The translations under genes were made by a program, and so were the position numbers. The notes under the pieces are model-generated. The model was given only the letters and a program-made list of their open reading frames with translations. It was not told where the DNA came from and ran no database searches. From contig JAITKA010000149.1 in NCBI GenBank assembly GCA_031278635.1, forward strand, positions 1-48,138: DNA of 48,138 nucleotides, written 5' to 3'. Source of the stretch: Deltaproteobacteria bacterium. Its GTDB lineage: Bacteria; Desulfobacterota; Desulfarculia; Adiutricales; Adiutricaceae. Positions 34,157-41,660 of this stretch are shown here, in pieces. Every line of letters starts with the position of its first letter. Within the stretch, counting starts at the first letter, position 1.

Positions 34157-35179
34157 TTGAAAGTAACTAACATGGAAAAAATCATCATTAATTCAATTGA
34201 CGAATTATTTATTTATACTATAAACAATTATAAAATAGACTGGAATAACGTCTCTTTACAATCTGGTTTTGCCGTAAAGATTAAAATTGACGGAATAAAC
34301 TGGGCAGGTAAAATAGATTCTTTCCCTGATCAACTATTAATTAATGTTCAAAAAGACTTTTTAAACGTAGTTTCTTCTATCACTGGCGATATTTTTATGC
34401 TCGGAATAAGAGATTTTATCAAAACGAATCTCAGGTTAACTGCAAATTTTCAACAAGGCCGTTTTGAAGGTTTAATTGACTATTCGGCTTCAATATTAGA
34501 AGTACTAAAGGCACTATCTTCTACAGAACAAATGATTCTCTTCAGTGGAAGCGTAGCGGGCGTGTTCAGCTTATTTAGCTTGTTATGTTTGACTCAAAAG
34601 GATGCCACTAAAACTAAGCTTATAGAATTAGCTAGAAATAAAAGAATTAAGCATCAAGAAATAGCTACCAATCAACTATTAACCAAAAATTTAACTAAAT
34701 TAATTAATAAAGCTTTAAATATTGCTTATAAATCTACAACAGCACCTCGTTATCTTCTCAATCAACTTCGAGGCAATGATATGAATATCAATTCAGATAA
34801 CGAAAAGTTGAACAAACAAGCTGCCGTGAATAAATTTCCTACCGTCTGCCAGGAAGATGAATCTTCTCAATCCGTTTTTCCAGTCTGGGTTGACGATCTC
34901 TTTGAAATAGAAACTTGGGCCATTAAAAAGGGTTACATGCAACTACGCGACGAAGCCAATAACAGCGTTAACGCTAACATAGGATTTTTAGTGCCTATGG
35001 AAATGGATAAGTTTAAGGCCATACTTCCTGAGTTAACTGAAACTAAAACGAGCAAAATTAGGTTAAGGGTTGCTATAATTCTAAATTCCGAAAATAAAAT
35101 CGACGACAGTTTCATATTACAGGTCAATCCACCGGAAGAAGGAAACCCATCTTTGTCGTCATTACTACTTTCCGGCTGA
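34157..35179 (+). CDS. Unknown AT-rich protein with central membrane segment
   Basis: 340 residues. TTG 34157 is preceded by AGGGG at about 7 nt; an in-frame ATG at 34172 (MEKIIINSIDELFIYTINNY) is the alternative. Residues 15-75 form an alpha/beta domain (VSLQSGFAVKIKIDGINWAG with the W-x-G-x-I-D element) of a kind I have seen in unassigned genomic-island proteins. A hydrophobic segment follows at about 128-150 (MILFSGSVAGVFSLFSLLCL), then a basic helical stretch and a C-terminal domain (VWVDDLFEIETWAIKKGYMQ to SFILQVNPPEEG). I recognise no enzyme motif. Composition suggests acquisition together with its surroundings. Confidence 0.65.
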   Translation: MKVTNMEKIIINSIDELFIYTINNYKIDWNNVSLQSGFAVKIKIDGINWAGKIDSFPDQLLINVQKDFLNVVSSITGDIFMLGIRDFIKTNLRLTANFQQGRFEGLIDYSASILEVLKALSSTEQMILFSGSVAGVFSLFSLLCLTQKDATKTKLIELARNKRIKHQEIATNQLLTKNLTKLINKALNIAYKSTTAPRYLLNQLRGNDMNINSDNEKLNKQAAVNKFPTVCQEDESSQSVFPVWVDDLFEIETWAIKKGYMQLRDEANNSVNANIGFLVPMEMDKFKAILPELTETKTSKIRLRVAIILNSENKIDDSFILQVNPPEEGNPSLSSLLLSG

Positions 35180-35376
35180 TCAACGCAATCGCCGCCAGCG
35201 CATTGGCGACACCAGCGACACCGGCGCATGTGCCAACACCTCAAACTACATTAACCGCGCTAACTCGCGTCACGGCGTCACCCCGATACTCCCGCTAGGA
35301 ATTTGGCCTTCCCGATCTGCACCAACCATATTTATTTCCCGGCATCGCTCCATTCGAACCCCTCGGGTAGTTGGCC

Positions 35377-35688
35377 CTACCGAGAGGTAACGTGGGCCAC
35401 GGTCACTACACCCTTACAAAACTGGTTCCACCGGTTAAAAATTCTGGGGCAATATGTCTAGCTCGGCGACTGTACGAGCCAAGGTAAAGCCAGCTATTTT
35501 ACCCTCCCAGAGGGCCAGATCGGGAAAAACGTCCCTTCCAACACCATTATAACGTCTTCTTTCTTAATCGTGGACTTCTCCTTGCAATTAAATATCGCTG
35601 GCAATTTGACAAATATTCGATCCAAAAAAGCCACGGCCTGGCTGTCCTTATCGAGCAAATCCAAGCGATTCAAGCCCTTCGGAAGGTT
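35377..35688 (-). pseudogene. Frameshifted remnant of an unrecognised minus-strand gene
   Basis: One frame reads NLPKGLNRLDLLDKDSQAVA, FLDRIFVKLPAIFNCKEKST and IKKEDVIMVLEGTFF. After a shift near 35505 it continues PDLALWEGKIAGFTLARTVA and ELDILPQNF. A further shift gives RWNQFCKGVVTVAHVTSR and a stop. The text is coherent across the shifts, so this was one gene. I do not recognise the family. Confidence 0.45.
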
Positions 35689-35809
35689 GCGTGGATAAAA
35701 ATATAACTAGGCGGCAACGTTTAACAAAATCCCCCCAGCGGAACCGGAAAGTCACGAAGGGGTTGATTTCTAAGGCTAACGACGTAGGCGGACATCTGGC
35801 CGCCATCTT

Positions 35810-35838
35810 TTGCTTTTATCGATTGGAGCGCCTACAAT
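35810..35838 (+). promoter_or_regulatory. Promoter of the small membrane peptide gene
   Basis: TTGCTT (35810-35815), 17-bp spacer, TACAAT (35833-35838). Transcription would start near 35845, just before a hairpin that covers the ribosome site. Confidence 0.6.
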
Positions 35839-35849
35839 GCCAATGGGTC

Positions 35850-35867
35850 ACCTCCGGGAAAGGAGGT
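35850..35867 (+). promoter_or_regulatory. Hairpin sequestering the Shine-Dalgarno of the 28-residue peptide
   Basis: ACCTCC (35850-35855) pairs with GGAGGT (35862-35867) around the loop GGGAAA. The paired GGAGG is the only good ribosome site before ATG 35880 (12 nt away). Translation should therefore be poor until the hairpin opens, as in known type I toxin mRNAs. Confidence 0.65.
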
Positions 35868-35879
35868 AACGCCCCTTAA

Positions 35880-35966
35880 ATGAGCAGATTCGTATTAGAC
35901 GTGCTCGCCTCAGTGGCGGGTAGCGCCATCTTTGGGCTAATAATGTTTTATTTGCGGAAACGCTGA
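35880..35966 (+). CDS. 28-residue single-pass membrane peptide, candidate type I toxin
   Basis: The frame runs MSRFVLDVLASVAGSAIFGL followed by IMFYLRKR. One hydrophobic helix (about residues 4-24) is flanked by Arg3 and the basic end LRKR, the layout of Fst/Ldr-, TisB- and Ibs-type toxins that insert in the inner membrane. I cannot claim homology, only similar form. The gene has its own promoter, a Shine-Dalgarno buried in a 5' hairpin, and a terminator 13 nt after the stop. A convergent antisense RNA promoter lies beyond the terminator. It is intact while genes on both sides are broken, which suggests it is maintained by function or recently acquired. Confidence 0.6.
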   Translation: MSRFVLDVLASVAGSAIFGLIMFYLRKR

Positions 35967-35971
35967 TATCA

Positions 35972-36054
35972 TAAAAAGGCCCCTACGGATCTGCGAATTC
36001 CGTAGGGGCAATTTTTATCCTCGAACTACCGGGGGTACCCGGGGCTGGGGAGTG
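35972..36054. repeat. 83-bp direct repeat, copy 1
   Basis: It comprises the terminator hairpin and the downstream element TCGAACTACCGGGGGTACCC to AGTG. It matches 36132-36214 with three differences that I can see, all within the hairpin loop region; stem and tail are identical. Confidence 0.9.
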
Positions 36055-36068
36055 TCTGCAAAGAAGCT
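35973..36068 (-). ncRNA. Predicted convergent antisense RNA (antitoxin candidate, copy 1)
   Basis: A promoter at 36075-36103 reads toward the peptide gene, and the shared terminator would end the RNA after about 95 nt. The RNA would overlap the last roughly 44 nt of the peptide mRNA, including the hairpin loop. It can fold into a 5' stem (CCGGGTACCCCCGG region) and the 3' terminator stem, the usual two-hairpin form of antisense regulators. Confidence 0.5.
35979..36016. terminator. Bidirectional terminator shared by the peptide mRNA and antisense RNA
   Basis: GCCCCTACGGA and TCCGTAGGGGC form a perfect 11-bp stem with a 9-nt loop (TCTGCGAAT). On the plus strand AATTTTTAT follows; on the minus strand CCTTTTTAT follows. 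It can therefore end both convergent transcripts. Confidence 0.85.
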
Positions 36069-36074
36069 CCCCGT

Positions 36075-36103
36075 ATTATAGCCAGCTATGGCCAAAGAAA
36101 CAA
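36075..36103 (-). promoter_or_regulatory. Promoter of antisense RNA copy 1
   Basis: On the minus strand TTGTTT (36098-36103), 17-bp spacer, TATAAT (36075-36080, perfect consensus). Confidence 0.65.
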
Positions 36104-36131
36104 GCGAAAAAGTTTATATGGGCTCATGTGG

Positions 36132-36214
36132 TAAAAAGGCCCCTACGGAACTGCTGATTCCGTAGGGGCAATTTTTATCCTCGAACTACCGGGGGTACCC
36201 GGGGCTGGGGAGTG
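36132..36214. repeat. 83-bp direct repeat, copy 2
   Basis: Lies exactly 160 bp from copy 1. It carries the same 11-bp stem but the loop reads ACTGCTGAT instead of TCTGCGAAT. It probably represents a duplicated antisense RNA gene without its own toxin gene: the intervening 77 bp do not resemble the peptide gene. Confidence 0.9.
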
Positions 36215-36224
36215 GCTGTGTGGG
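36132..36224 (-). ncRNA. Possible second antisense RNA (copy 2)
   Basis: A weaker promoter at 36231-36259 on the minus strand (TTGACG, 17-bp spacer, TCATAT) points into repeat copy 2, giving an RNA of about 90 nt that would end at the copy 2 hairpin. Its loop sequence differs from that of the peptide mRNA. Confidence 0.3.
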
Positions 36225-36381
36225 AACTCCATATGATTTTTTTAGTTTCCGAGCGTCAAAGATGCAAGGGAAAAAAATATAAAAAACGGACTTACGACGT
36301 TCCGTATGAAGGATCCAACTAATTCTAACCGGCGTTAACCGGGCCGCAGAACCTAGCAACCTAAACCCACCAGTGTTGGCC

Positions 36382-36854
36382 TTATAACCGAATGGCGTTA
36401 CCGATGTAAAAAACAGTCATTATTTTTGGTGTGGCCAGACGGTACGTAGGGTTTTCCTTGTACCATGGCAGGACTTTACCGTTAACCCCGTACGCCTTCT
36501 CGCCCCTTTTGAACGAATCCGGGCTGATTGTGTAGACGGGCGGCTTGCCCGCTATTAACCCCTTCCTCAGCGTGGAGGCGGGTAGGCTGACCAGCTCACC
36601 CCCCCCTTCACTTGGGCCATAGCCCGCCCCGTGACCGCTCCCTTAATATACCCGTCCCACGGCCAGCTAAAGCGAGGGGGTCCTTGCCCGGGCCCTTGGG
36701 CATGTCCAGGACGTCGGTCGCCGCCGCATGGGGAAACACCCAGGACGGAAATGTCACCGATCCCATCGTCGGAGCTGGCCACGGGCTCGAAGCCCTTCCA
36801 GCGAACCTGGACCGACACTGGCTCGCCGTGCCCGGTTTTGATTATGTCTGCCAT
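36382..36854 (-). pseudogene. Minus-strand gene broken by about three frameshifts
   Basis: Begins MADIIKTGHGEPVSVQVRWK with AAGG close upstream. After DISVLG it shifts to VFPHAAATDVLDMPKGPGKD. It shifts again to RFSWPWDGYIKGAVTGRAMA and QVKGG. At a run of eight G it shifts once more to ELVSLPASTLRKGLIAGKPP, VYTISPDSFKRGEKAYGVNG and KVLPWYKENPTYRLATPKIM, ending at TAA 36382. The text remains coherent, so this was one protein of about 155 residues. The family is unknown to me. The flanking spacer 36260-36381 is empty. Confidence 0.55.
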
Positions 36855-36992
36855 CGGCGCCTTCTTTTTTTTCGGTCCCCTCCGAGGGGGCGGGGGTCGC
36901 CTTCGCTATCTGATGCACGCGAAGCGCCTCACGGTACAGGGGGGCTTGAGGCCAAGCGCCCCGTGGTCATTCGTTGTCCTAAGGTGATGTCA

Positions 36993-37088
36993 GAGGGGAA
37001 AAGGGCGACCCGCCATTCGCTCCAGAGGGGAAAAGGGCGACCCGGCATTCGAGCCAGAGGGGAATCGGGACCCCATCGACGGCGGGGT
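36993..37088. repeat. Three 32-bp tandem units resembling an IS21-type terminal region
   Basis: Units start at 36993, 37025 and 37057, each beginning GAGGGGAAAAGGGCGACCC (the third diverged). A TGT lies just before the first (36988). Repeated GGGGAAAA...GACCC blocks after a terminal TGT are typical of IS21-family ends. No istA or istB frame is visible, so this would be a solo end or relic. Confidence 0.45.
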
Positions 37089-38005
37089 AATCGAAATCAC
37101 CCTGGCCTTATTTCTTGTCCATGGTTCACTTAATGGCGGAGGGCATTATCCCTCGGTCGTCCATGCGGTTAAATTCTGGGATGCGGTAAATGTCGTCAAT
37201 CCTTATCTGGGGTTAGACGGAACGGTATCATCCTGCCTGAGTTTGGTTTGGAAAACCGTTGAGCCTTGTTGCCCGATATAATGGGAATTCAAGCGCCAGT
37301 TAGCCCATGGCTCTGGGTTCTATAGCCGGAAACAGTCTGGTTAAGGGGAAAAGAGATTATCGTGGGTGGATAATTTTGGTCCCCCAACAAAAAAGTCGTT
37401 CCATCGCGAAAATCTTTTCGCAGCGGGGAACTGTGTTATTGGCTCCATCAGGGGGATTTCGGGGATACCTAGATGGCCAATTTTTTATGGGCCATTTTCG
37501 CATGGGCTGAGAGCGTTTTCCGTTCCGGTCAAACAGGTGGGGATTTTTTTCCCGTAATATCGCATGGAACCAAGGGATTTTTTTCGGGGGCTCCTTATGG
37601 ATTATGGTACAGGGGCAGAAATTCACTGGAACTTAAGGGGCATCGTAAAGCGGGCGCAAGGCCATCGAGTCCCTCGGGGCAGGCGAAGGGAACGCGTGGC
37701 AATCGTCGCGGAGGGGGTCGGTTCAGTTGGGCGATCTTGATGGCGCGCCCCATGGTCGCCGAGGCCCTGGACGGTATCGAGGCCTTGTGGCCCTATTTTG
37801 GTAAGTAAAGGTTAGTCAGTTAGTAAAATATATCAGTTAATTCAATAAATTATAAGAATAAACAAAAGATATTATTGTATAAATAAAATAAAAACTGCTT
37901 TATTGATGTTTATTAAATTTTATTTAAAAAATAATTATAAATAAAATATTGGCACAATAAAATCCTTGTTTATGCTATTAAATGTCACTATATCCCGGCG
38001 TTTTG
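37089..38005. other. Gene-poor stretch
   Basis: Up to about 37800 the plus strand has partly coding-like text, for example 37733-37808 (WAILMARPMVAEALDGIEAL, stop at 37806), suggesting another remnant. From 37810 it is AT-rich with nothing I can support. Confidence 0.35.
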
Positions 38006-38033
38006 TTGACTGACGTTGGCGTCGCATGATAAT
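38006..38033 (+). promoter_or_regulatory. Promoter before a putative structured RNA
   Basis: TTGACT (38006-38011), 16-bp spacer, GATAAT (38028-38033). The start would fall at the first base pairs of the predicted stem. Confidence 0.55.
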
Positions 38034-38036
38034 ATA

Positions 38037-38131
38037 AGTGCGGACGGTTAGTTAGCCGCAGCGCCGCGCCGGAAGGTGAGCCAACCGTTTGGCCTTGGAC
38101 ACCCACATTACCCCAAACCCTTGACCGCACT
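38037..38131 (+). ncRNA. Putative structured RNA of about 95 nt, unassigned
   Basis: AGTGCGG (38037-38043) pairs with CCGCACT (38125-38131), closing the element. Inside, CGGTT/AACCG (38045-38049 with 38083-38087) and TTTGG/CCAAA (from 38088) can form two further stems, giving a three-way junction. The GC-rich segment stands out from AT-rich flanks and begins right after a promoter. It lacks the SRP RNA core and I match it to no known riboswitch. It might instead be a leader of the phosphotransferase gene 355 bp downstream. Confidence 0.4.
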
Positions 38132-38485
38132 AATCTTCCTTGGCCCTGGGATGTAACTGGATACTTGGCTCTAACTAAGATGGCTATTCGTTTAGGCTTT
38201 TTTCTGGCTCTATTTAAAATTATCTAATCGTTTGTAATGATTATCTTGTGATAAACAAGTTATGCGTGGTATTTATTAATTTATATGCCTAATTTATTGT
38301 CTTTATTCATCAAAAGATAAGTTTTATACAATAATATTTTTTATGGTTAGCCATTTGTCCTAATAAATCATCAAGGCCAATAAAAGAGGTGACTGCCTAC
38401 TAAGGCTTTAGATAAAGGACAACCATTTACCGCTTGAGAATTCAAGCCTTAAGGGGCTTAGGATTCACCATCCAGGAGGTTGCCC

Positions 38486-39697
38486 ATGGATTGTGTCAAC
38501 ATGAAACCCATAGTGGAGTTTGAGCCGGTGGTGTTTGAGCAGTGGCGGGAAATACTGTCAAACAGCCGCAAGGTTACTGAAGAGGCCTACTTCGCTATAG
38601 AATCCCAGGTCCTTTACAACCAGATCCGCCAACTTTTCGATGAATATTATGACCTGGGTAAGGTGATCGAGATCCACGAGGTCTTTGGCGGTTACGCAAA
38701 CCGTAGTTTTGGGGTCATCTTAGAGAAAGATGGCCAGAGAACGGACTACTTTGTCCGAAAATGTAAGGCTGAAGCCACCGAATCTGACGTTATGTTGGAA
38801 CATTGCCTTATCCGGCACGCCCTGAAAAACGGTTTCTCCGAGGCGGGCGGCATTTACCCGGCCAAGGACGGGCGAACCTTTATTAGCCTAAACGAGTTAA
38901 AGTCAGGCCGGGTTACAAGCCGTATTTTCACGGTGTACAAGTTCTTAGACGGGTTTGATAAATATACGTGGATTGACAACAAAAGCACGCCCAGGGAATT
39001 CGTGAACCTCGGCAAGCTGATGGCCCGCTTTCACGTCGCCACCCACGACTTTAAGCCCAACGGGGACCAGAGCAAGGCCGAGCCCAAGGTTAAGGTCCTC
39101 ATCCCCGATTTCCCAAGGATCTTCCAGGAAAGGGCCGCCCAGCCGCTGGAGACCCAGTTCCACGGCTTCTTCGTGGAAATCTTGCCCAGCATCCTGGCAT
39201 ACATGAGGCGTTACGCGATAAGCGCCCACGAATACGAGGCGCTTTTGGAGCTCCCGATCCACGGTGACTACCATTCCGGTAACGTCAAGTTTGACGGGGA
39301 AGAGACGGTGGGTTTGTTTGACTTTGACTGGTCCAAGGTGGACGCCCGGATTTTCGACATCTGCCTGGGTTTGGTCTACTGTTGCGGATCCTGGGATTTG
39401 GAGACCGACGGCATTTTGCGCCTGGACGACTGCCATTACTTTCTTAAGGGCTACGACGAGGCTTTGGCCGGCACGGACTTACCCTCCTTGACCGAGGCCG
39501 AGAAAATAGTATTCGTCAGGTTACTGGCCGGGGCCCACTTCTACCTGATTTACTGGCTGACCGAGCTTTGGTACTACCTTGACGTTGACAACATCAATGA
39601 CTACGAGGCCATCACCTATTTGACCCACTTTTTAAGAGGGCTACATTGGCTGACGGAAAACGCCGGGACCCTGGAAAAGATCGTCCGTGATCGCTAA
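38486..39697 (+). CDS. Aminoglycoside phosphotransferase/choline kinase-fold small-molecule kinase
   Basis: ATG 38486 is chosen because AGGAGG lies 6 nt upstream. The 403-residue protein has an N-terminal lobe with FGGYANRSFGVILE and VRKCKAE (ATP lysine). The catalytic loop is LPIHGDYHSGNVKFDGEETV (H-G-D-x-H-x-x-N), and the metal-binding Asp is in GLFDFDWS. This is the APH/ChoK/homoserine kinase II fold. The substrate cannot be told; antibiotic resistance is not implied. Its composition is like the core genes and it stands alone between the structured RNA and tRNA-Asn. Confidence 0.82.
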   Translation: MDCVNMKPIVEFEPVVFEQWREILSNSRKVTEEAYFAIESQVLYNQIRQLFDEYYDLGKVIEIHEVFGGYANRSFGVILEKDGQRTDYFVRKCKAEATESDVMLEHCLIRHALKNGFSEAGGIYPAKDGRTFISLNELKSGRVTSRIFTVYKFLDGFDKYTWIDNKSTPREFVNLGKLMARFHVATHDFKPNGDQSKAEPKVKVLIPDFPRIFQERAAQPLETQFHGFFVEILPSILAYMRRYAISAHEYEALLELPIHGDYHSGNVKFDGEETVGLFDFDWSKVDARIFDICLGLVYCCGSWDLETDGILRLDDCHYFLKGYDEALAGTDLPSLTEAEKIVFVRLLAGAHFYLIYWLTELWYYLDVDNINDYEAITYLTHFLRGLHWLTENAGTLEKIVRDR

Positions 39698-39760
39698 AAT
39701 CAGCTCCGCCTAAGGGGGAGCCGGGCCCAATGCGCGAAGTGTGGCCCCCAAAAAAAATAC

Positions 39761-39789
39761 TTGACGGTTTCCCATTAAGCCGCTATAGT
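39761..39789 (+). promoter_or_regulatory. tRNA-Asn promoter
   Basis: TTGACG (39761-39766), 17-bp spacer, TATAGT (39784-39789). Confidence 0.7.
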
Positions 39790-39845
39790 ACCTTGATTGG
39801 TTGACAGATTGGTTTCGTCGCAACCAATTCGCCAGTTAAATCTAT

Positions 39846-39921
39846 TCCTCAGTAGCTCAGTCGGTAGAGCGGGTGGCTGTTAACCACCATGTCGGCGGTT
39901 CGAGTCCGTCCTGAGGAGCCA
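39846..39921 (+). tRNA. tRNA-Asn (anticodon GTT)
   Basis: Acceptor stem TCCTCAG/CTGAGGA, discriminator G, encoded CCA at 39919-39921. Anticodon stem GGTGG/CCACC with loop CTGTTAA, anticodon GTT at 39879-39881. It marks the right end of the variable region. Confidence 0.97.
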
Positions 39922-39960
39922 AAAGCCAAAAACCCCTTTTACCATATAGACCATCCCTAA

Positions 39961-39992
39961 AAAAACCCCTTGTTTTTCAAGGGGTTTTTTTT
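39961..39992 (+). terminator. Rho-independent terminator of tRNA-Asn
   Basis: AAAAACCCCTTG and CAAGGGGTTTTT pair around a TTTTT loop, followed by more T residues to 39992. Confidence 0.9.
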
Positions 39993-40136
39993 ATCGCCCA
40001 GCGTTAATGGCGGGCATGGAACATTGCGAGCGAGTGAAAAGGGGGCAATGTTTGGGCAGGGAAAACGGCGCGGAGAGGGCATGAAAAGGATTTTACCCAC
40101 GACCGTAAGTTATTTTTAAAGACGATTGGAAATAAT

Positions 40137-41081
40137 TTAGAATCTGTGGGTAAGACTTAGGGGTTGGTAGATTGGCCTGTTATGATATAAAGTATATGAT
40201 ACTTCTTTATGTGGCGGCATGGTAAAAAATCGCTTGTACTCGCGATTGAATTGGGAGGGGCTCTCATAGCCGACGTATTGGGCGGCATGGGCGGCAGTCT
40301 TCCCGTAAAACAGCATGAGCCTTCTGGCCTCCAGGAGTTTTACGGTTTTAAGGTACTGCAAGGGGCTTAGGGTGGTCACGGACTTGAAGTGTCTGTGGTA
40401 AGAGGTTAGGGACATGTCGGCGACTTTGGCTAATTCAGCCACGGACATTTGTTCGTTATATCTGTCGTTGGCCCAATTGATGGAGTTTATAAGGCCCAAA
40501 AGGGGAGGCGCGGACAACTTCCTTAAAATAGTCCCCTGCGGTTGGCTTAAAACGTAGGAGTAGAGGGCCAAAATTTCAGACGGGGTCTGCTCAAAAGAGG
40601 TATCCGTTTTGGCCTGACAGTCAAGCAAATTTATGAGGAGCTGGTTCATGGTGACGTCCATCCGACCATTGGTAACCCATGAACCAGGATAATAGTCTTG
40701 TTTGGGGTTGGAGGAGATCATGACGGACAACGCTTGGAGCAGCTGAAAGTCAAGATGCAGGACCAATACCACCAAAGGATTGTCTTTTGAGGCTTTTATG
40801 CGGGCCACCATGGGTAGTTGTGGCCCTATTACCAGAAAGCTTTGCGGCGGGGTTATCTTTTGATTAAGGGCGAACTCCGAGTGCGAAAACCCTTGTAAAA
40901 TAAAGAATATGGACGGTTTGACTACCATGGTGGCAATGCTGTCCGAATCATAGCGGACCACCAGCAAGCGGTTGACGTCGGTTTTGAACCGGCCCGGCTT
41001 AGGCGTCATGGACATGCATTTGGACACGAGGCTCTTAACCGTCGGGTTGCCAACAATGCTTGGGGTAAGAAAATCTGTCAT
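40137..41081 (-). CDS. AraC-family transcriptional regulator
   Basis: 314 residues. The N-terminal cupin-like domain (about 40-190; FLVIGPQLPMVARIKA and DNPLVVLVLHLDFQLL) is of the AraC_N type. The C-terminal double helix-turn-helix (about 200-300) has MSVAELAKVADMSLTSYHRH, FKSVTTLSPLQYLKTVKLLE, ARRLMLFYG and VGYESPSQFNREYKRFFTMP, all family landmarks. Such regulators often control stress or efflux genes next to them, but no obvious target is adjacent. It is not linked in position to the ara operon despite the family name. No strong ribosome site precedes the ATG. Confidence 0.9.
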   Translation of the reverse strand: MTDFLTPSIVGNPTVKSLVSKCMSMTPKPGRFKTDVNRLLVVRYDSDSIATMVVKPSIFFILQGFSHSEFALNQKITPPQSFLVIGPQLPMVARIKASKDNPLVVLVLHLDFQLLQALSVMISSNPKQDYYPGSWVTNGRMDVTMNQLLINLLDCQAKTDTSFEQTPSEILALYSYVLSQPQGTILRKLSAPPLLGLINSINWANDRYNEQMSVAELAKVADMSLTSYHRHFKSVTTLSPLQYLKTVKLLEARRLMLFYGKTAAHAAQYVGYESPSQFNREYKRFFTMPPHKEVSYTLYHNRPIYQPLSLTHRF

Positions 41082-41270
41082 TTTAATAGTTCAATAAGCG
41101 ACTTAACTGAAAATAAGTCTCGTATTAAAGCGGTTAAAAAGTAAAGGTAAATTTTTAGCTTGGTAGATATAAAATTTCAAAAATAATTGTTTTTGAGTCT
41201 AGTTTCGCTAAAAATTCTTTTCAAAACGAAGACACATAGGACTCAAAAGCGGTCGAAAGAATGGCGAGCG

Positions 41271-41660
41271 TCAAACTTTCGACTTTTCCAGGACGGCTTT
41301 TTCGTCCCCGGAAGATTCTGGCGCGGAGACGACCGTGACGGTTTCCGTGCTTTCGATTAGCAAATCGGCCTCCCCGGTCGCCGGTTGTTCGTTTGAGTCG
41401 GCCAGTTTATCGATTTTTTCCTGATAAGCCAAGGCCTCGGCCTGATACCGGCTGGCTTCGTCCGGGGAAGAGAAATCGATGAAAGCCCCTTTGGTGTCTT
41501 TTCGTTCTTCCCAGCCAAAGTAGGTCAAAAGGCCGCCTAGGGCGATGATAAATAAGGGCAGGAAAGCTTTAAACACTTGCCAGAAGTAGCCGAACCAAGC
41601 TACGAACAAGGCCAGTCCGAAAAGGATTAAGATTCCGCCAATGACAAGCAATAGGGGCAT
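41271..41660 (-). CDS. Small two-helix membrane protein, unknown
   Basis: 129 residues; GGAG lies 5 nt before the ATG. Two membrane helices (LLLVIGGILILFGLALFVAW and FKAFLPLFIIALGGLLTYFG) are followed by a basic turn and an acidic soluble tail (about 70-129) rich in Glu, Ser, Val and Ala. I recognise no family. The gene stands alone; upstream and downstream spacers of about 190 and 385 bp hold no other gene. Confidence 0.7.
   Translation of the reverse strand: MPLLLVIGGILILFGLALFVAWFGYFWQVFKAFLPLFIIALGGLLTYFGWEERKDTKGAFIDFSSPDEASRYQAEALAYQEKIDKLADSNEQPATGEADLLIESTETVTVVSAPESSGDEKAVLEKSKV

Noticed and set aside
35691-35879. 62-codon plus-strand frame just before the small peptide gene
   Set aside because: It would cover the peptide gene's promoter and leader, lacks a ribosome site and has no protein-like pattern.
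36088-36165. 25-codon frame between the two 83-bp repeats
   Set aside because: It ends inside the terminator hairpin and lacks a ribosome site and hydrophobic segment; it is not a second toxin gene.
36993-37088. CRISPR-like 32-bp repeats
   Set aside because: The units are contiguous with no spacers and only three copies; they resemble IS ends instead.
38037-38131. SRP (4.5S) RNA
   Set aside because: CCGGAAGG is present but the conserved GGAAGNAGCAGCC core and its symmetric partner are missing.
29252-39921. Integrative element bounded by tRNA attachment sites
   Set aside because: I find no integrase and no repeat of either tRNA 3' end at the far side, so the tRNA pair only marks the region.
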